Shown here one piece after another: positions 10,857 through 22,000 of a stretch of DNA of 64,000 bases. The stretch is from Ornithodoros turicata (taxonomy: Eukaryota > Arthropoda > Arachnida > Ixodida > Argasidae): contig NC_088203.1 in NCBI RefSeq assembly GCF_037126465.1, forward strand, positions 57,945,581 through 58,009,580. The letters are read 5' to 3'. Position 1 is the stretch's first letter; every line of letters starts with the position of its first letter. The translations under genes were made by a program, and so were the position numbers. The notes beneath the pieces were generated by a model. That model was not told where the DNA came from, made no database searches, and saw nothing but the letters and a program-made list of their open reading frames with translations.

Positions 10857-11197
10857 GTGGGAAATTTCAACTGAAGAACGTCACTCTCGAAGCTCTGAAC
10901 GTGTCCGTCGAAAAGCCAGCTGAGTTCAGCAGCGATGGAGAACAGAACACTCTGTTTGAAGAGGAGGTGAAGAAAACAATCTTGGAATTTGTGGAGCTTT
11001 TCGTACAGGGAGAAGTGGTGAACGACGCGCTGACGGACCTCGGAGCTGATATCCCCCAACTAAACTCGACCACTGTTGGTTTGTATGTTTTGTTGAAGCT
11101 ACCAGAATTGGCAAGATGGGAGAATATCGCGGATATATCGCGGTGTTCTTATCAGCCGCGCCAAAAGCCAAGCTCATGTCCGCACGCTCTTCGTTAG
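10857..11197 (+). CDS. cassette unit 2, exon B (terminal)
   Basis: The exon follows ACCTTTGCAG and restores the Gly codon split by the phase-1 intron. It encodes GKFQLKNVTLEALNVSVEKP, an acidic linker, then an amphipathic helix region (EEEVKKTILEFVELFVQGEV) and NDALTDLGADIPQ, continuing to a TAG at 11195. Relatives in unit 3 and the inverted unit stop soon after DLG, so the last 45 or so residues may be a read-through tail created by a small indel. AATAAA lies about 0.9 kb downstream. Confidence 0.65.
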
Positions 11198-12099
11198 AGT
11201 ACGAGGTCATTGCATTACAGTACTGGAATGGAACAACGGTCTCACGCGTGTCGCACGCGTGATTTTATTCAGCGCATGTGAATCTTCCTTTCAATGAAAC
11301 TGCTTTTCCGCATGGTTCATTTGTCCGCGACATATGCTTGTACTATAAGTCACTGCTACACGTTTGACAGGGTACCCCCACTGCGGGATGACAAGCGGCA
11401 GCGACAGTTATCGTTCAAGACTTGATGCGAACATTCATGACCACATACGTGACTTTCTTCTTTCCTTTTTTTTTTCTGATGCTTCGATATGAAAACGACG
11501 AAAGTCCCTGCATCCCACGCTATCCTTTCCGCGCCCTGTGAGGCTGTCATGTTTGTTTCGATATTCCGAAGATGTGATAAAACAGAAAAGGCAACACAAT
11601 TTATACGAGGCACTAAGCCCTGCTCTGGAAGTTATTAACAACAATAAGCATTGTGTGTCGTGGGTAACGAAATCGCTTGCCTAACTTCATATAAATTGCG
11701 TCGATCGTTGGGGACATCAATTTGTACGACAGCCTGGAGAGTTAAAAAGGATCAAGGAAGCCCCGCGTTCCTGAGGATTTTCCTGCAGACGTCATCCTTC
11801 CAGGTTTCTTTTTGGGGATTGCGCGAACATGGTGTCACCATGTTCTTAGGAATAACATGTAGCCCACATCATAAACATCGCTTCAAACCAATTAAGAACA
11901 GTTGCTGAGTTCCTAAAGGCTATTTTCGTCCCGTGTGCTGTGTGTGCAATCCTACAGTAATGTTATGGACCAGAGTGTCACGACGTGACGGTCTGCTTTG
12001 TAATGCATTTTCTGCCACCGAAGCCGGTCACTTGTTGCAGCAATTAAATGCTTTCTGTTTACATATTTTTGTCGCGGCTGGTCGCGGTGAAGGCTGAAC

Positions 12100-12127
12100 C
12101 TGAAGAAGTGCAGCCTCTTGCACGAAA
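12100..12127 (+). ncRNA. hammerhead-ribozyme-like core, unit 3
   Basis: CTGAAGA (12100-12106), conserved stem II and GAAA (12124-12127), as in the other units. Confidence 0.4.
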
Positions 12128-12181
12128 GTTCTTGTTCAAATAAACCTCAGTTGCTCGTAACCGTTTTTATGTTACGTGTGT

Positions 12182-12845
12182 AAAAGCGAGATAGTAGAAT
12201 GGGAGACTATCTTCGTTGAAAGCAATTCTATCTTTTAAAAATCCAGAAAAGAACGCGTGCCGTGAAATATTCATTCCTGAATTTCGGCCGCCTCAAGCAT
12301 CAAGCCACAAGCTGGTATGCGCGCCTCAAGATTGCATCGTCTACGCCGACGGAGGCTTATCTGGGCCAGAAAGCGGTTTATCTGGCCACAGATCAGCACC
12401 TTCTCCAATCATCTCTATCGCTCCAAATCACGTGGCCCTCTGACGTGAAATGAGCGCTGTCCTCCCTGCGTTCCCGGTCGCTGCGGTTTCGGGTTCGGCT
12501 CATTTCTATATCAAAATGCAGGGATGCATATTTTAACGCACGTGCGTGTTTCAGTAGATGGGTAGAAATCCAGCGAACCGGTAGAGATGTAGGAAGGGAG
12601 TTGCCTCAGGACAGAAGCCGCCGATATTTCGAACAGAGACTGTTCTTCTTCTGGGCACCGTCCTCATCATTGGCATGGTATTTAAAGGGTTAGGTGTGAC
12701 GTGTTTAAAGGTTCATGCGAATTGTGGGTCAAGAGCCCGGAGGGAAGAAAGGGTCCGTACGGGCTTCTACGGCTGTGTTTCAGGGTTTGTTAGGCGTGGA
12801 ATGGCTTTCAACGAGGATAGTCTCTCATTCTGCTATCTCGCTTTT
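12182..12845. mobile_element. foldback element, unit 3 copy, split by an insertion
   Basis: Same foldback element as in units 1 and 2, enlarged by the 220-bp insertion at 12555-12774. Confidence 0.7.
12555..12774. mobile_element. 220-bp insertion with 9-bp target duplication
   Basis: GTGTTTCAG occurs once in units 1 and 2 but flanks this segment on both sides in unit 3 (12546-12554 and 12775-12783). The insert has no terminal inverted repeat that I can see and no open frame. It is an unclassified short retroelement-like insertion that postdates the duplication of the unit. Confidence 0.75.
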
Positions 12846-13203
12846 GCCCTAAACCCCTGAATTACACAGTTAATTAATGTATTTCAAGTCATTAGTGATC
12901 TTGTAGTTCCATGCTTTCTTAGAGGAGGTTCCATACTTTCCGAGAGGATGTGTGCTGGCCGTATAACTCTATTCCACAAACGACATCTGTGCTGCTCTCA
13001 TAACTTTTCAGTAAAATTCTGTAAAGGATAAAAATAAACACCCTGTAGAATACCTTCCACTAAAAGACGTCGCTGTAATTCTGACAGACATACGACGAGG
13101 TTCAATATATGTGTTCTGCAAATGTACTCCGGTAAGCCTCGCAGAAAAAAAAATCATTGTCACTATCTTTGGTTCCACTTACATTGGGCTCTACTTTGTG
13201 CAG

Positions 13204-13518
13204 TCGCCACGGGACCGTCTGAAGTAAAGGGAGTGCCATTCAAAGCAGTCTTCGAGGACTACGTCGCTTTTCCCGATTTCGAAATTTCTGTGTCTGGAGC
13301 TCCCACGAGGAACGTGACATTCACCAAGGGAAGAGCAGGACCTCTGAGCGTGGTTCTCAAGCCTACCCGTGGTTCTCATGGGGCCTATAACAGCGTTCTA
13401 TCACTCAGGAACCTGCGTGTCACCTACGAGGCTGTAGCCACCAAGCCCAGGGAAGAGTTTGAAGTGGTCGTGGATGTAATAAAAGGCGTGGTGGAAGTGG
13501 AGCGCACAGATACCGAAG
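13204..13518 (+). CDS. cassette unit 3, exon A (chimeric)
   Basis: An intact 315-nt exon with the same splice sites and phases. Up to about 13430 it is nearly identical to unit 2. After that it changes abruptly to a diverged version (AVATKPREEFEVVVDVIKGV and VEVERTDTEG in place of EPKEQFQLVVDVVRGL), and the divergence continues through the intron into exon B. The switch inside the exon points to unequal crossing-over or gene conversion between paralogs. The intron to exon B is 1264 bp, lengthened by an inserted element. The domain is still complete, so this may be a second functional variant. Confidence 0.6.
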
Positions 13519-14096
13519 GTACGAGCGTTTATATCATTACTGGCCTCGTGATTCAACGTCGGAAAATTTGTTGGGAGTAGACAATAAAATAAGCAGCACC
13601 TTGCTCTAATTGCACACCTCCTATTTCCCAGTTGACCTTTAATTGTTTGCTTTATGGACGTTACAACGTCCTCTTGCGTGTCTGTACAGGATTGACTCTT
13701 CCTACTGTATGGGAGAAAGGTAAACAGCAGTAAAAAAACAGGCCAAAAGAAGTAGAAGAAGACACTGGTTACCTTTCTCCAATACTGTGTACGAACAGGC
13801 CCAAACATTCACCCTTCCTAGTGTGCTACTTCTAAGAAAAACATGAAATATGTGTTGTAAACACTTAAGACTAGTTGGGCAGTTGGTACAAACTCATAAT
13901 AAAGGCCGTGGAAACACAAATAACCAAACATCACACCAACAGACAGCCAAGCATGTGCCAGACTGCGGCTGGCTGTTCGCATGGTATTTGGATATTTGTG
14001 TATCTGCCGCCCTTATTATGAATATGTAGTTCGTCAAGGCGGGCTACATGGTAACTATACATGATATTGAAAGTAAGCATGGGATTACAGACAAAG

Positions 14097-14679
14097 GAAC
14101 AACACACACAGAGGCTCAACTAGCAAATGACATTTATTATGAAAGATAGCAAAGAGGAAAGCATTCATCAGTCATACAAAACCCGCAGTTCTTCTTTGGA
14201 AAGCATCACAGAAGAATGACTAACACATTCCTTCCCAGTCCCTTGTATCTTCAAGACTTCTATGCTTTCCCTGCCACGTGGTTTTTGGTTACGCCCTACG
14301 ATTTCCGTATATTTAAAAAGGACTCTGCATTCTTACACGTAGGCAGTTCCACGTGGGGCACTTAGACTCAGCTATTCAAATATATTTCATGCTCAAGAAG
14401 ACGAGCATTGACACACCGTCCCGTCTGTCCAATGTATACGCCGCGGCATGTCGTAGGAATCTTGTATATCACGTTTTTTTTATAAAACACTATATCTATA
14501 CCGTAGCTCAAACCCACCATCTTAATTATGTGTCTAAAATAATGTATACGGGATCACATGTGGACGTTAAGGTTTTCTGCTGTGTTTCTTCAATACTCAT
14601 GGCTCACGAATGTTTTCATTTTTGCCTTCCTGTGTATTAAATGTCAGTTGCTAGTGTGAGCCTCTGTGTGCGTTGTACC
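14097..14679. mobile_element. TIR element inside the unit 3 intron
   Basis: The left end (CACACAGAGGCTCAACTAGC, about 14105) reappears inverted at the right end (GCTAGTGTGAGCCTCTGTGT, about 14650), with about 35 bp of imperfect terminal repeat extending through ATGACATTTA. The interior is AT-rich with no transposase. It is absent from the short introns of units 1 and 2, so it is specific to the diverged paralog. Confidence 0.6.
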
Positions 14680-14782
14680 TCCGTCCGTATCCCCCTGCTC
14701 ACTTTCAATGCTATGGACATGTCTAGCTGGTAGAAAATTCGTCACTGGACAAGCAATCTTCTGACTCCCGCAACATTTGCAG

Positions 14783-14994
14783 GTGGGAAATTTCAACTGA
14801 AGAACGTCATTATGAAAGATGTGGATGTGGAAGTTGACAAGCCAGCTAAGTTCAGCAGCGATGAAAACCAGAACACTTCGTTTGAAGAGATGCTGAAGAA
14901 AAAAATATTGCAGTTTCTGGAGGTGTTTGCACAGGGGGAAGTGGTGAACGATGCACTCACCGACCTCGGAGGTCACACCACCCCCGCTGTCTAA
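14783..14994 (+). CDS. cassette unit 3, exon B (diverged, terminal)
   Basis: The exon follows ATTTGCAG in the same phase as the other exon B copies and opens GKFQLKNVIMKDVDVEVDKP. The helix segment (EEMLKKKILQFLEVFAQGEV) and NDALTDLG are conserved, then it ends in GHTTPAV and TAA, about 43 residues earlier than units 1 and 2. This short end resembles the inverted copy and may be the ancestral C-terminus. Confidence 0.6.
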
Positions 14995-14999
14995 AGAAC

Positions 15000-16185
15000 A
15001 GACATCATATGCATGCATGATCGGGCGTTTTAAGTATCCGATGTGAATTTATCGTTTCTTATCAGGATATTTGTGTTCTTATCTCTGTCCTAAAGGCTCT
15101 CTTCGCCTTTTTGGACGCCACAGGACTTCGATCCTCATTGTAACGGGACCCATTTTTTCATTCCCCGTTTCACCTCCAGAAATGGAGTAGAGTATCGCCC
15201 CCGGCGATGAAACTCCCCACCCATTATCTTGAAATAAAGTTGTTGTTGTTTGTTATCGAAGCTTGAGAAATAAACACAATAATCCTGTGCTTCTCGATGT
15301 CAGTGTCGCTGCATACGTAGACTGCATTGAATTTTCGTTGGGGAAGAAAGATAAGGAAAATCGTTTAATTGGACCAATATCACAGAGCCCGAAGGGTGGA
15401 AGAAATGCATTCCTGTTTAGAGGAAAATTGTTTTGAAAATTTGATGTCAGATATTGTCAATTGGAGACGATATTTCTGTGGGTTCAACCACTCCTCGGCT
15501 CACACCGTTAGCATCACTCTATGAATCACTCTATGAATTTTTTTTTTAATTTTAAATCTTAGCTGATATGGGGAACGAGATCATTTTGCTCCAATCTGTA
15601 ACAAAACACCGCTTTAAAAATATAGTGACTATCCGATTACCGCGTCACCGATGTGGGTTGTCACAGTCATTGTCATCGCCAGCTGCATGGCATGCCTGTT
15701 GTTTCTTCTCCTTCTTTTTTTATTGGATTATCTGAAATGTTGCTGCATCGATCTTTCGTCGAGATTGCTGCGAGAATTATACTAATGAAACGTACCCTTG
15801 GGGGCGGGGACGGGGGGGGGGGCTACTAAAGAAAATTGTAATGCGTATTGCCCGCCGCCGCTAGTTGATTCAGGACAGCCGTATAATTCTAACAGATAGG
15901 AAACACTGCACTGGGAGATGCTTAACCTTAACCATAGGCCTTGAACACATGAAGCCATAGAAACGCTTGCACAGGGGGGCATCGTCAGAGCAACAGCTAC
16001 CTAGAGAGGTGACAGACACGCAAACAATAAGCCCAAATATGTATCCCCGGACATGTTGTTCTTCCTAATCTGTCTCGATTATGTTGAAATGTAGAAAATA
16101 CTTTTTCCTGTCAAGGCCCCTAAAGCCCTGTTCTCGGCGCGCCTGCGTGTTTCCCAGTTGTCATGCACGTTTTGAGAGCTTAACA
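15000..16185. other. no gene; LINE-like 3' tail at about 15090-15260
   Basis: A GC-richer stretch runs into AAATAAAG followed by (TTG)n at 15233-15255, the typical 3' end of a non-LTR element or a SINE using its tail. The rest is AT-rich with a poly-G run near 15810. I see no supported reading frame. Confidence 0.45.
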
Positions 16186-16189
16186 TAAG

Positions 16190-19125
16190 TCACACTTGAG
16201 TAATCTCCTCACCACTTCACACTGCGCTGCTGTGTATCGGGTGGACACCAGGTCGCTATGACAATTTTAGCGCACTTTGAAAAGATGATAGAAAACAGGA
16301 AATACAAACAAGAGGTATACATATCATTGTGCAAAAAATATTTCGTTAAGGCAAAAGTAACATGTGAATAACAAACGAAGTGCTTGAATGTCTCCTCCGG
16401 ATGAGATATTTTAACATCATTCAACAATACTTCAACAACACAAAGATGTGTATGTTTTTTACAGCTTAACATGTGTGACAGTGCAGTAATCTCATCAGCA
16501 CCTTGCACCGCGTTGCATTCTATGAGTTGCAACCAGGTTCTATGGCAATTTTTAGCTCATTTTGGAAAGATGATACAAAATAGGAAACACAGATTAAAGA
16601 TGCACATAGCATGGGTGCAAAAAATGTTTTGCTAAGGCACGAGCAACATAGAGGTGCCAATAAAGTAACATGATAAGTTTATGAGACTTGAATGTCTCTT
16701 TCGGATGATATATTTTAACAGCATTCACCAATACTTGCAAGCTCAAATATGTGCGTATTTTTACAACTTAACATGTAAGACCCATGAGTAATCTCGTCAG
16801 AACCTTGCACTGCACTGCTTTGTATGAGGAGGACACCAGATCGCTACGCCAATGTTTGCTCTTTTCCAAAAGATGATACAAAATAGGAACCATTGTTCTG
16901 TTTGTACACAAACTTCTGTTAATATAAAAAAGGTACACATAGCGACACATAGCATGGGTGAAAAAAAATTTCGCTGAGGCACAAGTAGGATACAGACCTG
17001 TGCCAACAAAGTGACTAGATAAGTTTATGGCACTTGAATGTCTCTTTCAGATATTGCAACAGAATTCAACGATACTGTCAAGTCGAACAGTGCATGTTTT
17101 GCAGGTTAACATTAGTGACACTTTAGTAATGTCCTCAGCACCTTACACTGCATTGTATTGTATAGGGTGCAACCACGTCGCCATGGCAATTTTGTCTCAT
17201 TTAAAAAAGATAGAAAATAGGAAATACAGACGGAAGATGCACATAGCATGGCTGTAAAATATGATTCGCTCAGGCACTAGTAACACGTGCGAACAAAGTG
17301 ACTAGATAAGTTTATGGCACTTTTATACTTCTTTCATATGATCTATTTTAACAGCAGTCAACAATACTTTCAAACATGAAGATGTGCATGTTTTACAGCT
17401 TAATAGAAGTGACGCTTGAGTAATCTCCTCCGCACATTACAGTGCGCTGCTTCGTATGAGGTGGACACCAAGTCGCTATGGCAATTTTAGCTCATATTGA
17501 AAACATACGAAATAGGAAATGCAGGTTGAAGATGTACATAGCATGGATGCAAAAAAAATGTTTCGCTAAGGCACTAGTAACATAGAGGAGTAAAAAAAGT
17601 GACTTGATAACTTTATATCACTTGAATGTCTGTTTCAGATGCGATATTTTTACAGTATTCAACAGTATACTTTGAAACTCGATCGTGTGCATGTTTTTAC
17701 AGCTTAACGTAAGTGACACTTGAGTCATCTCATCAGCATCTACTACGCTGCTTTGTATGGGGTGGACACCAGGTCGCTATGGCAGTGTTAGCTTATTTTG
17801 GAAAACAATATACAAAATAGAAAATACAAACAGAAGGTACACGTAGGATGGGTGCAAAAATGTTTCGCTAAGGCACTAGGAACATAGAGGTGCCAACATA
17901 GAGACTAGATAAGTTTTATGCACTTCAATGTCTCTGTTAGATTAGGTATTTTAACAGCATCAACAATAGTTCCAAACTCGAAGATGTGGGTATTCTTACA
18001 GCTTAACATATGTGACACTTCTGAAATCTCCACGGCACCTTAGACTGAGCTACTTTACGGGGTGGACAGAAGGTCGGTATGGCAAGGTTAGCGCGTTTTG
18101 AAAATATGATACAAAATAGAAAACACAACCACAAAGTAGGCAGCAGGGGTACAAAAATATTTCGCTAAGGCACCGGTGACATGGGAGTAACAAACAAATA
18201 TTTTAACAGCATTCAACAATACACACAAACTTGAAGATGTGAATCTTTTAGAAGTTAACATAAGTCACACTTGAGTAATCTCCTCAGCATCTTACACTGC
18301 GCTATTTTGTATGGGATGGACACCAAGTCTCTATGGCAATTTTAGCTCATTTTGAAAAGTTGATACAAAATAGAAAATACAAACAAAAGATACGCATAGC
18401 ATGTGTGCGAAAAATCTTTAGCTAAGGTACTAGTAACATAGTGGTGCTAATGAAGTGGATAGATAAGCTGATGGCACTTAAATGTCTCTTTCGAATTAGA
18501 TATTTTAGCAGCACTGAACATAATTTTCAAACCCTAAGATATGCAGTTTTTACAGCTTAACATGTGTGACACATGACTAATGGCCTCAGCACCTTACACT
18601 GCACTGCTTCGTACTGGGTGGACACCAGGTCGCTATGGCACCGTTTGCTGATTTTTAAAAGACGATACAAAATATGGAATACAAACAGAAGGTACACATA
18701 GTATGGGTGGACTTTGTTTTTTTTTTTTTTTTCGTTAAGGTACTAGTAACATAGAGGTGCTAACAAGGTGACTAGATAAGTTGATGGCAGTTGTAGGTTT
18801 CTATCATATGATATATTTTAGCAGCATTTAACAATACTTTCAAACACGAAGATGTGCATCTTTTACAGTTTAACATAGGTGACACTTCAGTACTCTCCTC
18901 AGTACCTTACAATGCGCTTCTTTGTATGAGGTGGACACCAGGTCGCCATGACAATTCTAGCTCATTTTGCGAAGATACAAAAGAGAAAATATAGATTGAA
19001 TGTTTTGCTAAGGCACTAGTAACATAGAGGTGTCAACAAAGTGACCAGCTAAGCTTATGACACTTGTATGTTTCTTCCATATGATATATTGTAACAACAT
19101 TCAACGAGAATTAGTTGAGGCAGGC
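16190..19125. repeat. satellite-like array of about ten units of about 300 bp
   Basis: The phrase TGGACACCAGGTCGCTATG with the flanking GTAATCTCCTCAGCACCTTA recurs at about 16195, 16481, 16783, 17120, 17413, 17718, 18017, 18260, 18567 and 18873. Spacing is 243-337 bp. Units share ATACAAAATAGGAAATACA, CATAGCATGGGTGCAAAAA and a TTTCGCTAAGGCACTAGTAA block. Divergence is roughly 15-25% by eye, so it is an old array, with no open frame kept across units. Confidence 0.9.
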
Positions 19126-20808
19126 TACAAACATAGACAACACAAACAAGTAAGAAATCAGGAGGAGAAGAAAAAGGGAAATCTGGATGATCCAAGTTCA
19201 AATTTTAGCGTTAGCACCATTTCCGTTGTTGTTGCTTGCTTGACATTTAGCTAAGTTGAACATAATCTCTTGACTCTTTATAGCCATTACATTTGAGGTG
19301 TAGGAAAATTTATGCCTTCTGAAATCACAAAGCGTCACTTAGGATGTAAGAGATATTTCTAGAGCTATGGCATTGGACTGGATCAAGTGGAATATCACTG
19401 ATGCAACTACTTTCATTGCTGCCGTAACAATGCGGCATATACCGGTGAACAGCACAGGTTTAGGCGGGTTCTTCTTGCAGTGTCTTAATCTTTTGAAGCA
19501 CTTCCCCACAGAGCCTGATGTCAACATGAATGGCAATAAATAAGGCAAATGAGGCAGGAGTCCAGCCGCCTTGTAATTTCACAACCTCGATAGTTCCCGT
19601 GCTGTGCTGCCACATGCAAGTTAATGTGATTCAAACGTGATAGTCGAGACTGGCAAGCTTCAGCTCCTGACAAGGGAAAGAGTCTGGTTGAAACCACAAG
19701 CTGCTATTGTTGTATGGTAGACAATATAATGTTTTCATAATCAAGACAATTAAGTTGCATAGAAAACAAAGCTCTAGAGATCTGACACATCTATTTCAAA
19801 TTTATTCCACGTGGTACGTATTTCCTTGAATGAAGGGTAATCTACAGGAGAGCCCAAATTTTCTGCTAGTATTCCAACCATTATATAAAGTGTTATGTTA
19901 TGTACTATGTAAATGTATTGTGCGCAGCATCACAATAAAGTTGTTGTTGTTGTTGTTGCACAATGAGGAGTTCTGAAAATCTTCAGGCTTGTGAAACTGT
20001 GGAGGAATGATTTTGTTGAAGCCGGGGAGGACAAATTAAAACAGTGCAGCTGCAATGGTCGGTGTGTAAACAACAATCCAGAAATACCAGCCCAATTTCA
20101 CAGAGATATAACAGATCATACTCAAAACCGTCCTTGTGTAAACCTTGAAGTTCAGGAAAAGTGAAATTTTGCACATATATTTCATATTTCAGTTTCTCAA
20201 ATGTGCCTTGCTGCCTGTTACATTTGATTGAAGCGTGTGCACACCTAATTGAGTAATATGTTGTCTGACGATGTGCCATTTATTGGGATAGAGACATATT
20301 AGGTCACTATAGATGCGGTTGGGAAATTTCTGCTTCCTGAGACCAAAAAGGGGAAATTGAAGCCGAGATATTTCTGCAACTGCAGCACTCAAGTGGGCTG
20401 TCACTACGGTAGCTTCTTTCATTGTTGTAATGAAAATGCAGGTATCACACAAAGAACAGACAGACACAAGCTTAATTGAATGCACTTAATCGGTTCTAGC
20501 TAGGTTCTTCTTGCAGTGCTATCTCCTTGTAGAAGTGTGGGGTGGCCTGAAAAGGGCCATTTTAATAGCTGTCGTGGTAGGTCTCACAGTGGCACGCACA
20601 GGTGACGAGCAACTTTTGTAGGAATCTGTAGATCCCTGTTGGGCTTTGTGGCAAAGATGGAACATTGTACTATAATAATATTCGATAACTACACTTGACA
20701 GTTCTATACCTTTCTAGCAAGCTCGCCCCAATACCACGCAAAGCTATTAAAAGACACTTACTTCAGCACGCATAGTGGAACGAATGAATCTCACTTGGTT
20801 AGGGAATG
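19126..20808. other. no gene; LINE-like 3' tail near 19930-19960
   Basis: AATAAAG followed by (TTG)n at 19932-19956 looks like a second non-LTR 3' tail. The remainder shows short open frames on both strands without family resemblance. Confidence 0.4.
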
Positions 20809-20810
20809 TA

Positions 20811-21022
20811 CAGTGCTGGACAAAGGCTTACGGAACACGATCCGGCGCATTCCACCTTCGGAGTGACACGCTAGCAGCGAATGGGACTGTAAGGACTCAC
20901 AGACGTGTGTCTAGTAACCCAGTCACCTGTTTGCAACTACGCACGGTACCATTCGTTGCTAGCGGTTCACTATGACGAAGGAATGCGCCGGAGCGTATTC
21001 CGTAAACTTTTGTCCAGCGCTG
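20811..21022. mobile_element. 212-bp MITE with TA target duplication
   Basis: Terminal inverted repeats of about 45 bp: CAGTGCTGGACAAAGGCTTA at the left and its near-complement ending TTTTGTCCAGCGCTG at the right, flanked by TA on both sides. TA duplication and these termini fit a Tc1/mariner-type non-autonomous element. No transposase is encoded. Confidence 0.8.
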
Positions 21023-21024
21023 TA

Positions 21025-21805
21025 CTCTGTTGAACATAGTAACTAATTGCTGTACATAAAATAATGCAAGCCAGGAAAGTGGGATGACTGAGGCCTCCTC
21101 TTAGGCGCCACCAGTGTTGGTGAATGTCCCAGAACTCTCATCACTTAGAAAATAATTTCAGGTCCCCCAGGGCTCACATTAATAAAAAAATAAATAATGT
21201 AATTTACTTTGACGCATTCTTTTCTCCAAAACCTGTACCTCTAAACACTCTAGGCAGAGCTGCAGGGCTTTAGTTGTACGAATATGTAAAATTAGCCTCA
21301 AATCTTAGCAAGCAAAATGGGTAAGAAGCAACACTTGTCCCTGTGTGAAACAATGGGTGGCCCTGAGGAGGGTCTTTTTTGTTCATTTTCTTCTTTGTTA
21401 TGGCTTCTGAAGGGCCATTAGAGTCAGCAGACGAGATGGCCACAGCCACAATTTTCACTTCCGGTACCTAGGAAGAAAAGTACAGAATGTAATTTAATGA
21501 CCAGCGGTGATAGTAAGCAGGAGGCAAGTAGCTGGTCCAATGCTCACACACCTTGCCTAGGGCTTTTCCACAGCTTGTGCCAAACTTGGCCTTTCACCAT
21601 ATGCTGCTGAACGCTGTAGTCCAGTTTCCACAGCGACAGGCTCCTTGTATGCGAGACAGCACCTCGCCAATGAGGTCTGATGCATAATCTAAAAAAAAAT
21701 TAGAAAGGCTGATTTGTCCAGAAAACTGCATGGCTCTTTTGGGGTATGATGGTGGCACTGATGAGCTAAAATTTGTGAATCAACTTCTTCCTCAGTGGCT
21801 TTTGG
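21025..21805. other. no gene recognised
   Basis: AT-rich sequence with scattered short frames. Nothing is supported. Confidence 0.4.
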
Positions 21806-22000
21806 GGCAAAGGCGAGATAGCAGAATGGAAGACAATCTTACAGATTTTTAACATAGATTGGCTTTAAACCAGGATTGTCTCTCATTCTTCTTTTGTACA
21901 TACTCATTTTTACCTGAAAGCTTCCTAAGCGAAAACTTAACCGATTTTAGGTAATTGGTCACCAAGTAGTTGCATGCTATTTCTTAGATAGAAAATTTAC
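21806..22000. mobile_element. dispersed relative of the cassette foldback element
   Basis: AGGCGAGATAGCAGAATGGA returns inverted at about 21880-21896 with GGCTTTAAACCAGGATTGTC, matching the ends of the foldback element at 6756-7190. The following 100 bp resemble the sequence just right of that element. This shows the foldback family is dispersed and not confined to the gene array. Confidence 0.55.

Larger units (their letters stand above)
5522..13670 (+). repeat. direct tandem array of 2.7-kb gene cassettes
   Basis: The same exon B position recurs at 5522, 8236 and 10952 (spacing 2714 and 2716 bp). Flanks, introns, a foldback element and a hammerhead-like block repeat in the same order. The units are nearly identical across coding and non-coding DNA, which implies recent unequal crossing-over or gene conversion. 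The array starts abruptly inside exon B at 5522. It fades after 13.43 kb, where a diverged copy takes over. Confidence 0.9.

Noticed and set aside
16190..19125. CRISPR-like regular spacing
   Set aside because: Units are whole 300-bp diverged repeats, not short identical repeats with unique spacers, and the DNA is eukaryotic.
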